In this document: positions 8,740 through 18,272 of the stretch, one piece after another
Position numbering within the stretch: position 1 is the first letter of the stretch
Layout of the letters: every line of letters begins with the position of its first letter
DNA from: Acidobacteriota bacterium
GTDB lineage: Bacteria > Acidobacteriota > Terriglobia > Terriglobales > Acidobacteriaceae
DNA length: 64,000 nucleotides
Direction: 5' to 3'
NCBI GenBank assembly: GCA_021779935.1
Contig: JAJXZT010000071.1
Span: 62,001-126,000, forward strand
Notes under the pieces: model-generated
What the model was told of the DNA's origin: nothing
What the model saw: only the letters and a program-made list of their open reading frames with translations
Databases searched by the model: none
Program-made: the position numbers and the translations under genes

Positions 8740-8943
8740 TCAGTCGCGTCCGCCGCCGACGAAGTGGACGATCTCCAGCTTGTCTCCGTCGTGCAGCGGC
8801 GTGTCCGCCCAGTTGGCCCGCGGAACGATGTCCCGGTTTAGTTCGACGGCGACGCGATCGCTCTTGATGCCCAGTTCGGCCACCAGAGCGTCCAGCATGG
8901 AAGCCGCAGTTTCTTTCGCTTCCCCATTGATCGTGAGATTCAT
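8740..8943 (-). CDS. thiS: ThiS-like sulfur carrier protein (MoaD/ThiS ubiquitin-like)
   Basis: This 67-aa beta-grasp protein starts [12 protein letters not shown] and ends [10 protein letters not shown]. ThiS carries sulfur as a C-terminal Gly-Gly thiocarboxylate for thiazole synthesis. Here the Gly run is followed by Arg-Asp, so the di-glycine is not the exposed terminus unless the tail is trimmed. I chose the ATG at 8943 because the domain begins there; the frame is open to 9042. No thiG, thiF or TPP riboswitch is nearby. The family call is good. A role in thiamine rather than another sulfur-carrier pathway is not proven. Confidence 0.78.
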   Translation of the reverse strand: MNLTINGEAKETAASMLDALVAELGIKSDRVAVELNRDIVPRANWADTPLHDGDKLEIVHFVGGGRD

Positions 8944-9068
8944 CTCGAGTCGAAGATAGCAGGCAAAAGCAGTGGCGGGCAAATTCTGACTCGCACCAAA
9001 AAAATCCCCGGACCGAATGCGCGTCGGCCCGGGAGTGTTCATCTAGAGACTCGTTAAAACTTCCTTTG

Positions 9069-9779
9069 CTACTGCGCCGCAGACGCCGTCTGGTCGCTGG
9101 TCGCATTCGACATCAGCCGGATATCCACTCGACGGTTTTCCGCACGTCCCTTGGCCGTCTTGTTGCTGACCTCGGGCTTGTCCTTGCCAAGACCCAGTGT
9201 GTAGATCTTCTGCGGAGGAACGTTGTATTTCACCGCCAGGTACTGGATCACGGCCGAGGCACGGCGCTGACTGAGTGCATAGTTATATTCGGCGTTGCCC
9301 ACCGAGTCCGTGCTGCCCTCTATGACGACGATGTAGCCCTTGGTCGCCGCGATCTGCGCCGCCAGTTGGTCGAGATCCACCTTGTCCTGCTTCGTCAGGT
9401 CGGCCTTGTTGAATCCAAAGTGAACACTCGCCTGCGTCACCGCATGATAGTTGTCGAGGTTCGCCACTCGCTGCGCCAGTCCCTCCACGGCAGTCGACGT
9501 CGCGGATGCCTGCTGTTGTGCCTGGTCGGCCTGCTGTCCGGCGGCAAGCGCTTTCTGGTTCGCCTGACCGGCCAGGGCCTTGGCGTTGGCAATGCCCTGC
9601 TGCGAACGATCGTCCAGATCATGGATACCGCGCGTCGTTGCGTCGTTGCGGTCATCCAATGAATTGATCTTGTTGATAATCGGCGCCGTCTCGGCATTTA
9701 CTCGTTTCTTGGTCATGCACCCGGCGGTAAATACCATGGTCGAGGCGAGGACGGTTGCTGCAATGAGGGTACGGTTCAT
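9069..9779 (-). CDS. OmpA-family peptidoglycan-associated lipoprotein
   Basis: The protein has a lipoprotein signal peptide with lipobox TAGC and acylated Cys21. A helical Ala/Gln-rich stretch (about 30-105, probably coiled coil) follows. A C-terminal OmpA domain (about 115-225) has the peptidoglycan-binding motif ending in NRRVDIRL. It should anchor the outer membrane to the cell wall, like Pal. The start is fixed by GGAG 6 bases upstream of the ATG. No tol genes are nearby, so it is not clearly the Pal of a Tol-Pal system. It diverges from uvrC across a 293-base gap (9780-10072) in which I see no clear element besides likely promoters. Confidence 0.88.
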   Translation of the reverse strand: MNRTLIAATVLASTMVFTAGCMTKKRVNAETAPIINKINSLDDRNDATTRGIHDLDDRSQQGIANAKALAGQANQKALAAGQQADQAQQQASATSTAVEGLAQRVANLDNYHAVTQASVHFGFNKADLTKQDKVDLDQLAAQIAATKGYIVVIEGSTDSVGNAEYNYALSQRRASAVIQYLAVKYNVPPQKIYTLGLGKDKPEVSNKTAKGRAENRRVDIRLMSNATSDQTASAAQ

Positions 9780-10072
9780 CTTGTGCTCCTTACGTTAGCC
9801 TGGCTTAACTTCTTTCGCCCGTCGCAGGCGACCCGTGTTCCTTGGAACGTTGAGCGGCGGCCGGATGCACCCTGTTAGTGCAAGTGACTAGCCAATCAGG
9901 GCCACGCTCTGATTTAAACTTGTGCTGATTTATCAACGAGTTGCACGGTTTGTGACGAATTATGCCCGGCTTCAGGCGCAGCCAACCGAGCAATCCGTGC
10001 CATGCGAGTAAAATTTTTACAGGGAGCACACGGTACAAAGTTCACGCGCGGCCTGCGCCCCTCAATCGTTTC

Positions 10073-11908
10073 ATGGACCTGAATCAGAAAATTCGGACTT
10101 TGCCGGCCGATCCCGGCGTGTATCTCTACAAGAATGCCGAGGGGCAGGTGATCTACGTCGGCAAGGCGAAGAACCTGCGGGCGCGTGTGCGGTCCTATTT
10201 TGTCGAAGGCGCCGCCGAGAACGCCAAGACCGGCAGCCTGCTGCGCGAGGCCGTGGACCTCGAATACATCGTCGTCGGCAACGAGCATGAGGCGCTGGCT
10301 CTCGAAAACAACCTCATCAAGCAGAAAAAGCCGCGCTACAACATCCTGCTGCGCGACGACAAAACTTATCCTTACGTAAAGCTGACTGCCGGCGAGCGCT
10401 TTCCGCGTGTCTACGTGACGCGCCGTTTACGCAAGGACGGTTCGGAGTATTACGGCCCGTACTTCCCGGCCAATCTCGCCTATCGCGTCGTCGACATCGT
10501 GCATCGTCACTTTCTCGTTCCCTCGTGCACCATCGATCTCACTCGCGACCACGCGCGACCCTGCCTGCAGTACTACATCAAGCGTTGCCTCGGTCCCTGC
10601 GTCAGCAGCCTGACCACCCCGGAAAGATATGCCGAAGCTGTCCACGATGTGCGTCTGTTCCTCCAGGGAAGGCATGGCGATCTCTCGAAATCGCTGACCG
10701 GACGCATGTTGAAGGCCGCCGAGGCTGAACAGTTCGAACTCGCGGCAAAATATCGCGACCTGGTTTCCACCGTCGAGCAGCTATCCGAGAAGCAGCGCAT
10801 GGACGCCGCCGAAGGCGATGACGTCGACGTCCTCAACTTCCACTTCGAAGACCATCTTCTCGCCACCAATCTTTTTCACATGCGAGGCGGAAAAGTGCTC
10901 GACCGGCGCGAGTTTTTCTGGGAGGACCTCGGTGAGTTGGAGGGTGAACGTGGTCTTGAAGTGGGTGAGTTCTTCAGCGCGTTGCTCAAGCAGCTTTATC
11001 TCGATTCTCAATACGTGCCACGCACCATCTTCGTCCCCGTCGAATTCGAGGACCTCGCAGCCCTGGAAGACTTGTTAAGCGAGAAGCGCGGCGCACGGGT
11101 GCATATTCACGTGCCGGAGCGCGGTGAGAAACGTTCCATCCTCGACCTGGTGGGCAACAACGCCAAGCAGTCTTATGACCAGCGCTTCCGCGTCGTGAAG
11201 CCGCGCACCGACGTCCTCAAGTCCGTCATGCAGGATACCTTCATGCTGCCGGAGTTGCCCAATCGCATCGAGTGTTTCGACATCTCGCACATCCAGGGCG
11301 CGGAAACCGTCGCGTCCATGGTCGTGTGGGAAGACGGCAAGATGCGCAACTCCGAGTACCGCAAGTTCATGATCAAGGGTGTCACCGGAGTTGACGATTT
11401 CGCCTCGATGCGTGAAGTCGTGACCCGGCGCTATAAGCGTGTGCAGGAAGAGAAAAAGCCCATGCCGTCCCTGGTGCTGATCGATGGCGGCATCGGCCAG
11501 TTACATTCCGCCGCGGAAGCCCTGGAATCTCTCGGCCTGACCTCGCAACCGCTGGCTTCCATCGCCAAGCGCGAGGAAATCATCTACCTCTACGGCCAGG
11601 AGGATGACCCCATCGTGCTTGACCGTCATTCGCCCATGCTGCAGCTCATTCAGCAGGTTCGCGACGAAGCGCACCGTTTTGCCGTGACCTACCATCGCAA
11701 GCGCCGCCAGATCCGCGACCGCAAAACTGAGTTACGCGAAATTCCCGGCATCGGCGAGACGACTACCCTCCGGCTGTTGCAGCATTTCGGATCGTTGCAG
11801 GCCGTCAAGGAGGCGAATCTCGCTGCGCTTACCTCTGTCGTCACCGGTAAGCAGGCGGAATCGATCCTCGAATATTTCCGCAACGCTCAGCAGGCTGGTC
11901 GCGACTGA
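10073..11908 (+). CDS. uvrC: excinuclease ABC subunit UvrC
   Basis: UvrC makes the dual incisions in nucleotide-excision repair. The 611-aa protein shows the expected order: an N-terminal GIY-YIG nuclease (GVYLYKN...IYVGKAKNLR), a UVR motif (about 200-235), the RNase H-like nuclease core (CFDISHIQG, VLIDGG) and a C-terminal helix-hairpin-helix (IPGIGETTTLRLL). I prefer the ATG at 10073 because the catalytic domain begins there; the open frame reaches 9962 but that extension does not resemble UvrC. It is transcribed alone and converges on the helical-repeat gene. Confidence 0.96.
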   Translation: MDLNQKIRTLPADPGVYLYKNAEGQVIYVGKAKNLRARVRSYFVEGAAENAKTGSLLREAVDLEYIVVGNEHEALALENNLIKQKKPRYNILLRDDKTYPYVKLTAGERFPRVYVTRRLRKDGSEYYGPYFPANLAYRVVDIVHRHFLVPSCTIDLTRDHARPCLQYYIKRCLGPCVSSLTTPERYAEAVHDVRLFLQGRHGDLSKSLTGRMLKAAEAEQFELAAKYRDLVSTVEQLSEKQRMDAAEGDDVDVLNFHFEDHLLATNLFHMRGGKVLDRREFFWEDLGELEGERGLEVGEFFSALLKQLYLDSQYVPRTIFVPVEFEDLAALEDLLSEKRGARVHIHVPERGEKRSILDLVGNNAKQSYDQRFRVVKPRTDVLKSVMQDTFMLPELPNRIECFDISHIQGAETVASMVVWEDGKMRNSEYRKFMIKGVTGVDDFASMREVVTRRYKRVQEEKKPMPSLVLIDGGIGQLHSAAEALESLGLTSQPLASIAKREEIIYLYGQEDDPIVLDRHSPMLQLIQQVRDEAHRFAVTYHRKRRQIRDRKTELREIPGIGETTTLRLLQHFGSLQAVKEANLAALTSVVTGKQAESILEYFRNAQQAGRD

Positions 11909-11917
11909 CCGGGGCGC

Positions 11918-12685
11918 TCAGGAAGTTTCCCGCATGGCGCGCCGTTCCATCTTCTGTTGCAGATAGTTTTTAACGTTTTCCGGCAGACGGGAATTTTCCA
12001 ATGCCAGCCTGCAATCCGGAGCCGTAAGCCGGTCGCAGATCGCGATGGCGCGGGCCAGTGGCAGGTTCATCTGTTTCAGCAGTGCCAGTTGCACCTCGAC
12101 CCGCAGCGACCACTTGGGATGGGCCGCAATCAACGTGACCGTGTGTTCTGTTCGCTCGCCGTTCAGCACCTTTGCCACACCGGCCTCGGTCAGCCGTGGA
12201 TTATTCAGTGCCGCCTCCACCACCCGCGCGTCCGCGTCGCACAGCAAAGCCGAAGCCAGTTGCCCGGAGCCTTGTTTCGCAAGCGAGATACGTTCTCCGC
12301 TCGAAATGTTCTCCCCGCGCGCCAGAATCGCCTGCTCCGCCGCCATCTTCAGGTCCGCCGCTGCCATCGGCATCAGCGAAATCTTCATCAGCTCAAATGT
12401 AAAAAGATGGCGCAGCATCGGCAGCCAGACATAGCGCGGAGTTCGTGGGTGGGTCACGACCGCGGCCAGCACCTTGCGGTCTTTTAGAGCTTCACGGTTG
12501 TGGGCGAGAGCTTCGAGAACTTCTGGAGGAAGATCGTGCCGCTGGAGGAGCGCAAGCGCCAGGTCTCCGGAGAACCGGCTATCTCGCACCGCTCGCAGAA
12601 GTTCATCCCTGTCCCGCGAAAGCGCCATTCGCAGCAGCGGACCGCTTTCGTCGCCAGCATCTCCCGCGAGTGGATCTCTTGGCAT
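11918..12685 (-). CDS. alpha-helical repeat protein of unknown function
   Basis: The 255-aa protein has repeated helical pairs with a pattern like ALLQRHDLPPEVLEALAHNR and VVEAALNNPRLTEAGVAKVL, resembling HEAT or DUF2336-type scaffolds. It has no signal peptide. It begins 6 bases after the stop codon of the BadF-type kinase gene, so the two are probably co-transcribed and perhaps coupled. I do not recognise a named family. Confidence 0.75.
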   Translation of the reverse strand: MPRDPLAGDAGDESGPLLRMALSRDRDELLRAVRDSRFSGDLALALLQRHDLPPEVLEALAHNREALKDRKVLAAVVTHPRTPRYVWLPMLRHLFTFELMKISLMPMAAADLKMAAEQAILARGENISSGERISLAKQGSGQLASALLCDADARVVEAALNNPRLTEAGVAKVLNGERTEHTVTLIAAHPKWSLRVEVQLALLKQMNLPLARAIAICDRLTAPDCRLALENSRLPENVKNYLQQKMERRAMRETS

Positions 12686-12691
12686 CTCAAG

Positions 12692-13618
12692 TTACCGGTG
12701 AACAGTCTTCGCCAGCTTTTCCGCCCGATACAACGCGCCCGCAAGCGGCTCCACGTTCGTCATCCTGACCTTCGCATCCGGCCGCTCGGAGCGCAGAGAA
12801 TTCTCGAATACCTGGCGGACCACGGCTGAATTCTGAAATACGCCGCCCGCAAGCGCCACGTGAACCACAACCCGCGTCGGCCACAGCTTCCGGACAACGA
12901 TCTTTGCCAGCTTCGCCAGCTCCGATCCAGCCTCCGTCAGCAACTCCTGTGCCACCGTGTCTCCTTCCGCGGCTGCTTCCAGCACCACCGGGAAGAGTTC
13001 GGCAAAATTCGGCGGAGGCTGGGAATTGCAGAACACCACCAGGTCGTCGCGCATCGCAAAGTGCCACGCATTCATCAGGTGATGCACCAGCGACGTAGTC
13101 TGTCCGGTATCAATGGCGCGCAGGCACAAGCTGACCGCCCGCCGCCCTATCCAATAACCCGAACCCTCGTCGGAAATGACGCTTCCCCAGCCACCGGCAC
13201 GGGCACTGTCATTGCGTTCATTGCGTCCATAGGCGATTGAGCCCGTCCCGGAGATTACCACCAGGCCTGGTCCTCCCAGGAAAGCGCCGTCGAAAGCAAT
13301 TTCCATGTCTCCAACCACTTCAAACGGACACTTTAGCTCAGTGCGAAGAATCGCTTCCGCCTTGTCGCGAATCAGGTCGCGGCCTGCTCCTGCCAGCCCC
13401 GCGCATACGGCGTTCACATCGCCCAGCGAAACTCCGGCGGCACGGCACGCACCGTGCATCGCCTCCAGAAGAGCCTTACGCGCTTCTTCCGGTGATATTC
13501 GAACGAGATTGCTGGGCCCGGCGGAAAACTCGGCCACCACCGCGCCGTCACGGGCAACTGCACAAGCGGTCTTGCTGCCGCCACCATCGATTGCGAGTAC
13601 CAAGGACATGGCCGACAT
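12692..13618 (-). CDS. BadF/BadG/BcrA-type ATPase, probable N-acetylglucosamine/amino-sugar kinase
   Basis: This 308-aa ASKHA-fold protein has the phosphate-1 motif AIDGGGSKT, a second phosphate loop VISGTGSIAYG and the adenosine motif ALAGGVF. The size and the GWGSVISDEGSGYWIG signature match bacterial and eukaryotic GlcNAc kinases of this superfamily rather than the benzoyl-CoA reductase activators, which have an iron-sulfur Cys pair that is absent here. It would phosphorylate an amino sugar from cell-wall or chitin turnover. An SSS transporter diverges from it. The exact sugar is not determined. Confidence 0.85.
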   Translation of the reverse strand: MSAMSLVLAIDGGGSKTACAVARDGAVVAEFSAGPSNLVRISPEEARKALLEAMHGACRAAGVSLGDVNAVCAGLAGAGRDLIRDKAEAILRTELKCPFEVVGDMEIAFDGAFLGGPGLVVISGTGSIAYGRNERNDSARAGGWGSVISDEGSGYWIGRRAVSLCLRAIDTGQTTSLVHHLMNAWHFAMRDDLVVFCNSQPPPNFAELFPVVLEAAAEGDTVAQELLTEAGSELAKLAKIVVRKLWPTRVVVHVALAGGVFQNSAVVRQVFENSLRSERPDAKVRMTNVEPLAGALYRAEKLAKTVHR

Positions 13619-13771
13619 TGTTACACATCACTTTCCTCCGTTCTAAGCACGAATCCTCTTCCCGACACGGCGTGGAAGGTACTATCGTGATTCCCGTATG
13701 CAGACGCGGATGCAAATTGCAGTCTATCCGCGACCATGCGTCGCTCACTTTTCTCGACTGGAAAACACTTC

Positions 13772-15310
13772 ATGGGCCTGAACGCTTTCGACCTGCTCCT
13801 CATCGCCGGATACCTCATCGGCATTACCGCCTTTGGCTTACGCTTTCGCAAGAAACAACGCTCGCTGCGCGACTATTTCCTCGCGGATCGCAACGTCCCC
13901 TGGTGGGCCATTTCTCTTTCCATCGTGGCGGCTGAAACCAGCACGCTCACCATCGTCAGCATTCCCGGCCTTGCCTTCGACACCAACCTCGCTTTTCTCC
14001 AGGTGGTTTTTGGCTACCTTGTCGCGCGCATCATCATCTCGCTCATCTTTATTCCGCAATACTTCCGTGGAGAACTCTTCACCGCTTACCAGCTCATCGA
14101 CCGGCGATTCGGACCACGCCTCCGCTCATTGACTGCGGGCCTCTTTCTCATCACGCGCGCCGCCGCGGAAGGTGTACGTGTCTTCGCCGTCGCCATTGTC
14201 GTCCGCATCGCTCTCGGCAGCCTGTTGAGCGGGGTTCACGGCGCCACCGCCGACATCATCTCCATCGCCATCGTCACCGCGCTCACCCTCATCTACACCT
14301 TCGAAGGCGGCATGACCGCCGTCATCTGGACCGACGTCGTCCAGATGGCGATCTATGTTGGCGGAACGTTGATCGGCTTCTTCACCCTGCTGCACCTGGT
14401 TCCCGGCGGCTGGACCACGATTTCGGAAGTCGGGCACCATGCCGGCAAATTCCGCATCTTCGACTACTCGCTCGATTTCACGCGTGCATATACTTTCTGG
14501 GCGGGGCTCATCGGCGGCACGTTCCTTACCACCGCCAGCCACGGTACGGATCAGTTGATGGTCCAGCGCCTGCTCGCCGCGCGCAGCGAACGCGAATCGA
14601 AACTCGCCCTGCTCTCCAGCGGCGTCGCCATTCTCTTCCAGTTCAGCCTTTTCCTCATCGTCGGAGTCATGCTGTTTGTCTACTACCATTCGGTGCAGCC
14701 CTCCACCATCTTCACCAGTTCGGACCGCATCTTCCCCACCTTCATCGTCGACAAGATGCCCCATGGCATCAGCGGACTCCTGATCGCCGCTATTCTTGCC
14801 GCCGCCATGAGCAACCTGAGCGCCGCGCTCAACTCTCTCTCGTCCACTTCCATCCTCGACTTCTACCTGCGTAACAAAAAGGACGTCAGCGAGAAACGGC
14901 GCATGTTCCTCTCGCGTGCGGCCACCATTGGCTGGGGACTCGTTCTTTTCGGCTTGGCGATTCTCTCGCGCGGCGGCGGTCGTGTCGTGGAAGTTGGCCT
15001 CGCAATCGCTTCCGTCGCTTATGGTGCTCTGCTTGGAGTTTTCCTGCTCGGAACGCTGACCAAGCGTGCCAACGAGATCGGCGCGATGACCGGCATGGCC
15101 CTTGGCTTCGCCCTGAATCTCTTCATCTGGTTGCGTCCCTTGCCCCACTGGGTACTGCAGACCTTGCAGCACATCACGGGACAGGTGCAGACCGGAGATA
15201 AGCTGGCGTGGACCTGGTACGTCATGCTCGGCAGCGGCGTTACCTTCGGCGTAGGTTATCTTGTTAGTCTGTTCACTCCACAGACCTCCACGGGGAATCC
15301 GCAGGCATGA
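13772..15310 (+). CDS. sodium:solute symporter (SSS family)
   Basis: This roughly 512-aa membrane protein has about 13 predicted transmembrane helices and an SSS-type N-terminus (RRSLRDYFLADRNVPWWAI, then AAETSTLTIVSIPG). It should import a solute with sodium. I chose the ATG at 13772; the 12 codons upstream are not conserved-looking. Its stop overlaps the start of the APC permease gene by 4 bases (ATGA), so the two transporters are translationally coupled. The divergent BadF-type kinase hints at sugar or amino-sugar uptake, but SSS substrates cannot be read from sequence. Confidence 0.9.
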   Translation: MGLNAFDLLLIAGYLIGITAFGLRFRKKQRSLRDYFLADRNVPWWAISLSIVAAETSTLTIVSIPGLAFDTNLAFLQVVFGYLVARIIISLIFIPQYFRGELFTAYQLIDRRFGPRLRSLTAGLFLITRAAAEGVRVFAVAIVVRIALGSLLSGVHGATADIISIAIVTALTLIYTFEGGMTAVIWTDVVQMAIYVGGTLIGFFTLLHLVPGGWTTISEVGHHAGKFRIFDYSLDFTRAYTFWAGLIGGTFLTTASHGTDQLMVQRLLAARSERESKLALLSSGVAILFQFSLFLIVGVMLFVYYHSVQPSTIFTSSDRIFPTFIVDKMPHGISGLLIAAILAAAMSNLSAALNSLSSTSILDFYLRNKKDVSEKRRMFLSRAATIGWGLVLFGLAILSRGGGRVVEVGLAIASVAYGALLGVFLLGTLTKRANEIGAMTGMALGFALNLFIWLRPLPHWVLQTLQHITGQVQTGDKLAWTWYVMLGSGVTFGVGYLVSLFTPQTSTGNPQA

Positions 15311-16677
15311 GCCAATCGCAACACGAACAGCCGCAACTCGTCCGCGGATTGGGCGCTAGCCACGCCACCGCCGTCGTTGTTGGAACCATTATTGGAAGCG
15401 GAATCTTCCTCGTTCCCGCCGAGATGATGCAGGCCGTCGGCTCGGCCCATCTCGTCTACCTGGCGTGGATTGTTGGCGGCGCGCTTTCTTTCTTCGGCGC
15501 ACTCACCTACGCCGAGCTTGGCTCCATGAAGCCACAGGCCGGTGGCGAATACGTCTACATTCGCGACGCCTACGGCCCCATGGCCGGTTTTCTCTATGGA
15601 TGGAGCTGGTTCATTCTCGCCAAGCCCGCCTCCATCGCCAGCGTCACCGCCGGCATCGTGCGTGTCCTTGGGACGTTCCAGGCGCTCAGCTTTCTACCGA
15701 ACACAGCTTTCACCATCGGCATCGCCGTGACTTGGGGACAACTGCTGGCGATTGCCCTCACCATCCTTATCTCCGCTCTGAATTACATCGGCATCCGCAA
15801 AGCTGGCGACTTCCAACTCTTCTTCACCGTGCTCAAGGTAGTAATGGTGATTGGAATTGTGGTCGTTGCATTCACCTTTGCCAATGGATCGTGGCACAAC
15901 TTTGCGACCACATTCCAGGGTGCGCAGGGCGGAATCGCCGGATTCATGGCAGCCCTTGTCGCGGCTCTCTGGGCTTACGATGGCTGGAACGACCTCAACA
16001 TGGTCGCCGGAGAAGTCAGCAACCCCGAGCGCAGCATTCCCATTGCGCTGATCGCCGGTGTCGGAATCGTTGCCGCGCTCTACATGCTGCTCAATGCCGG
16101 CGTGCAATACGTAATGCCGGCCACTGCCATCGCCGGTTCCGCGCGCCCCGCCTCCGACGCCATGGGCTTTGCCTTCGGACACATGGGCGCGGCCATCGTT
16201 TCGGCCGGCATGGCGCTCTCCATGATCGTCACCTTGAACGGCACCGTCATGAGCGGCGCACGCGTTCCCTACGCTGTCGCCCGCGACCGCCTCTTCTTCC
16301 AGCGTCTCGCGGAAGTTCACCCGCGCTTCCATACGCCGTCGGTCGCCATCATTGTGCAGGCAGTGCTGTCCGTGGTTCTCCTGCTCTTTGCGGGAACCTT
16401 CCGTCAGCTCTTCTCTCTGGCGATCTTTGCCGAGTGGCTCTTCTACATGGTGGGAACAAGCACTGTGTTTGTCTTCCGGCGGCGTGATCCCGAGGCGCAC
16501 CGTCCTTACAGGACGTGGGGATACCCCGTCGTTCCTGCGATTTTTGTCATGGTCGCCGCGGCACTGCTCTATTACACGTTCACCGATAATCTGCGCAACT
16601 CCGCGGCCGGAACAGCCGTGATTCTCGCCGGAATCCCGTTGTACCTGTATTTCAAGCGGCGGAAGGCCAACGCCTAA
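15307..16677 (+). CDS. APC-superfamily amino acid permease
   Basis: This 456-aa protein has about 12 transmembrane helices. The first helix carries the substrate-binding GTIIGSGIFLVPAEM motif of APC transporters, and AELGSMKPQAGGEYVYIRDA is typical of the LAT/amino-acid antiporter branch. It shares an ATGA overlap with the preceding SSS gene. The gene ends convergently with glgA, overlapping it by 4 bases. Amino acid transport is the likely role; the substrate is unknown. Confidence 0.92.
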   Translation: MSQSQHEQPQLVRGLGASHATAVVVGTIIGSGIFLVPAEMMQAVGSAHLVYLAWIVGGALSFFGALTYAELGSMKPQAGGEYVYIRDAYGPMAGFLYGWSWFILAKPASIASVTAGIVRVLGTFQALSFLPNTAFTIGIAVTWGQLLAIALTILISALNYIGIRKAGDFQLFFTVLKVVMVIGIVVVAFTFANGSWHNFATTFQGAQGGIAGFMAALVAALWAYDGWNDLNMVAGEVSNPERSIPIALIAGVGIVAALYMLLNAGVQYVMPATAIAGSARPASDAMGFAFGHMGAAIVSAGMALSMIVTLNGTVMSGARVPYAVARDRLFFQRLAEVHPRFHTPSVAIIVQAVLSVVLLLFAGTFRQLFSLAIFAEWLFYMVGTSTVFVFRRRDPEAHRPYRTWGYPVVPAIFVMVAAALLYYTFTDNLRNSAAGTAVILAGIPLYLYFKRRKANA

Positions 16678-18143
16678 TCCTCGGTCGTGTCGACCGTCAC
16701 CTTCGGCGTCATCCGTGCGCGCTCGTAGACCTTCACGTATTCACGCGCTGAGGCCGTCCACGAGAAGTCGCGCGTCATGCCGTTGCGCATCAGTTGTTGC
16801 CACGAGTTCTTGTCTTTATAGGCGGTCAGCGCCAGTCGCACGGTGTCCAGCAGGGCCTCGCCTGAGTATTCCGTGAACTTGAATCCCGTGCCTTTGCCAT
16901 TGCGCGGGTCCCACGTCTCAATCGTGTCGTCCAACCCACCTGTGGCCCGGACAATCGGCACCGTTCCGTAGCGCAAGCTGTAGATCTGGTTCAACCCGCA
17001 AGGCTCGTATCGCGACGGCATCAGGAACATGTCCGCGCCTGCCTCAATCTTGTGCGCCAGCGAGTTGTCATAGGCGATCTTCACCGCCAGTTTCTTCGGA
17101 TACTGCTTGTTCAGCCGCCGGAACAGGTCTTCGTATTCCTTGTCGCCTGTCCCCAGCGCCACGATCATCAGATCTTCGTGCGCCAACCGGTCGGCGACGT
17201 GCGAGATCAGGTCGAATCCTTTCTGTGCCGCAAATCGCGACACGATTCCGATCAGTGGCAGTTCGCTGCTGTCGTCGAGCCCAAATGCCCGAAGCAGATC
17301 TTTCTTGTCCTTCTCTTTCCCCGAGAGGTTTCCGACCGAGTAGTGCGCTGCAATAAACGAATCTCGTTCCGGGCACCACTCGTTGTAGTCCACGCCATTC
17401 AGAATTCCCGCAATCGATTGCGCGCGGCTGCGCAGCACGCCTTCCAGCCCAAATCCGTACTCCGAGGTCTGAATTTCCTGCGAATACCTGCGGCTCACCG
17501 TCGTTATGAAATCCGAGTAGAGCAGCGCGCCTTTCAGAAAATTCACTTTCCCGTAAAATTCCAGCTTCGAGATCGTGAACAAATCCCACGGCAGCATCAA
17601 CAGCGGCAAAATGTCCGATGGAAATAGTCCCTGGTAACCGATATTGTGAATGGTGAACACCGTGCGGACATCGGCAAACGCCGGGTCTTCCGCGTAGAGC
17701 GTCCGCAACAGCACCGGGATCAGCGCCGATTGCCAGTCGTGGCAATGGAAGACGTCCGGCACGCCAAGGATCTTGCTTGCTTCCAGGACGGCCCGGCTGA
17801 ACAGCGCAAAACGTTCCGCGTTGTCGCGATAATCGCCGAGCGAAGTCCCATACAGTGCATCGCGATCGAAATATGGCGGATAATCGATGAAATAGAATTG
17901 AACTCCGGATACGATGCCACCATCGAGGACCGTGCAGAACCGGTACTGGTCGTCGAAGGGCACCGTTACACTGCGGAGTACGGTGGTTGGCTTTTCCAGC
18001 TTCGTCTGGCGATACTTGGGAACGAACACCGAAACCTGGTGTCCCAGTTGCGCCAGCGCGCCGGGTAGGGCGCCTACCACATCAGCAAGGCCGCCGGTTT
18101 TGGAGAACGGGACGCACTCCGAAGCAGCGAAGGTGATTCGCAT
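16674..18143 (-). CDS. glgA: glycogen synthase (ADP-glucose type, GT5)
   Basis: GlgA extends alpha-1,4-glucan chains from ADP-glucose. The protein begins with the GT5 N-terminal motif KTGGLADV (residues 15-22 from the ATG at 18143) and contains the C-terminal domain signature PSRYEPCGLNQIYSLRYG. At about 489 aa it has the usual bacterial length. A 9-codon upstream extension is possible but the protein aligns from MRITF. It is divergent from rsmA. A GH57 amylase at 35-37 kb may work on the same polymer; no other glg genes are in the window. Confidence 0.95.
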   Translation of the reverse strand: MRITFAASECVPFSKTGGLADVVGALPGALAQLGHQVSVFVPKYRQTKLEKPTTVLRSVTVPFDDQYRFCTVLDGGIVSGVQFYFIDYPPYFDRDALYGTSLGDYRDNAERFALFSRAVLEASKILGVPDVFHCHDWQSALIPVLLRTLYAEDPAFADVRTVFTIHNIGYQGLFPSDILPLLMLPWDLFTISKLEFYGKVNFLKGALLYSDFITTVSRRYSQEIQTSEYGFGLEGVLRSRAQSIAGILNGVDYNEWCPERDSFIAAHYSVGNLSGKEKDKKDLLRAFGLDDSSELPLIGIVSRFAAQKGFDLISHVADRLAHEDLMIVALGTGDKEYEDLFRRLNKQYPKKLAVKIAYDNSLAHKIEAGADMFLMPSRYEPCGLNQIYSLRYGTVPIVRATGGLDDTIETWDPRNGKGTGFKFTEYSGEALLDTVRLALTAYKDKNSWQQLMRNGMTRDFSWTASAREYVKVYERARMTPKVTVDTTED

Positions 18144-18272
18144 GGCAGAATCCTCCGGTTGGAATTCCATGCCTCACCGGGCTGAAAACAGCCGGTTGGC
18201 AATGGCGGCCACACAGCAAACGTTCGAGTGTATCCACGGAAGGGATGACGGTCAAACGTCTCCAGGACAACC

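Noticed and set aside
8569-9068. TPP riboswitch near thiS
   Set aside because: No conserved THI-box sequence was seen upstream of the gene.
14126-15172. 348-codon minus-strand frame opposite the SSS transporter
   Set aside because: The composition (Glu/Asp/Gly-rich) is the antisense of a membrane protein, and no family is recognisable.
15694-16500. 268-codon minus-strand frame opposite the APC permease
   Set aside because: Antisense shadow with no start signal.
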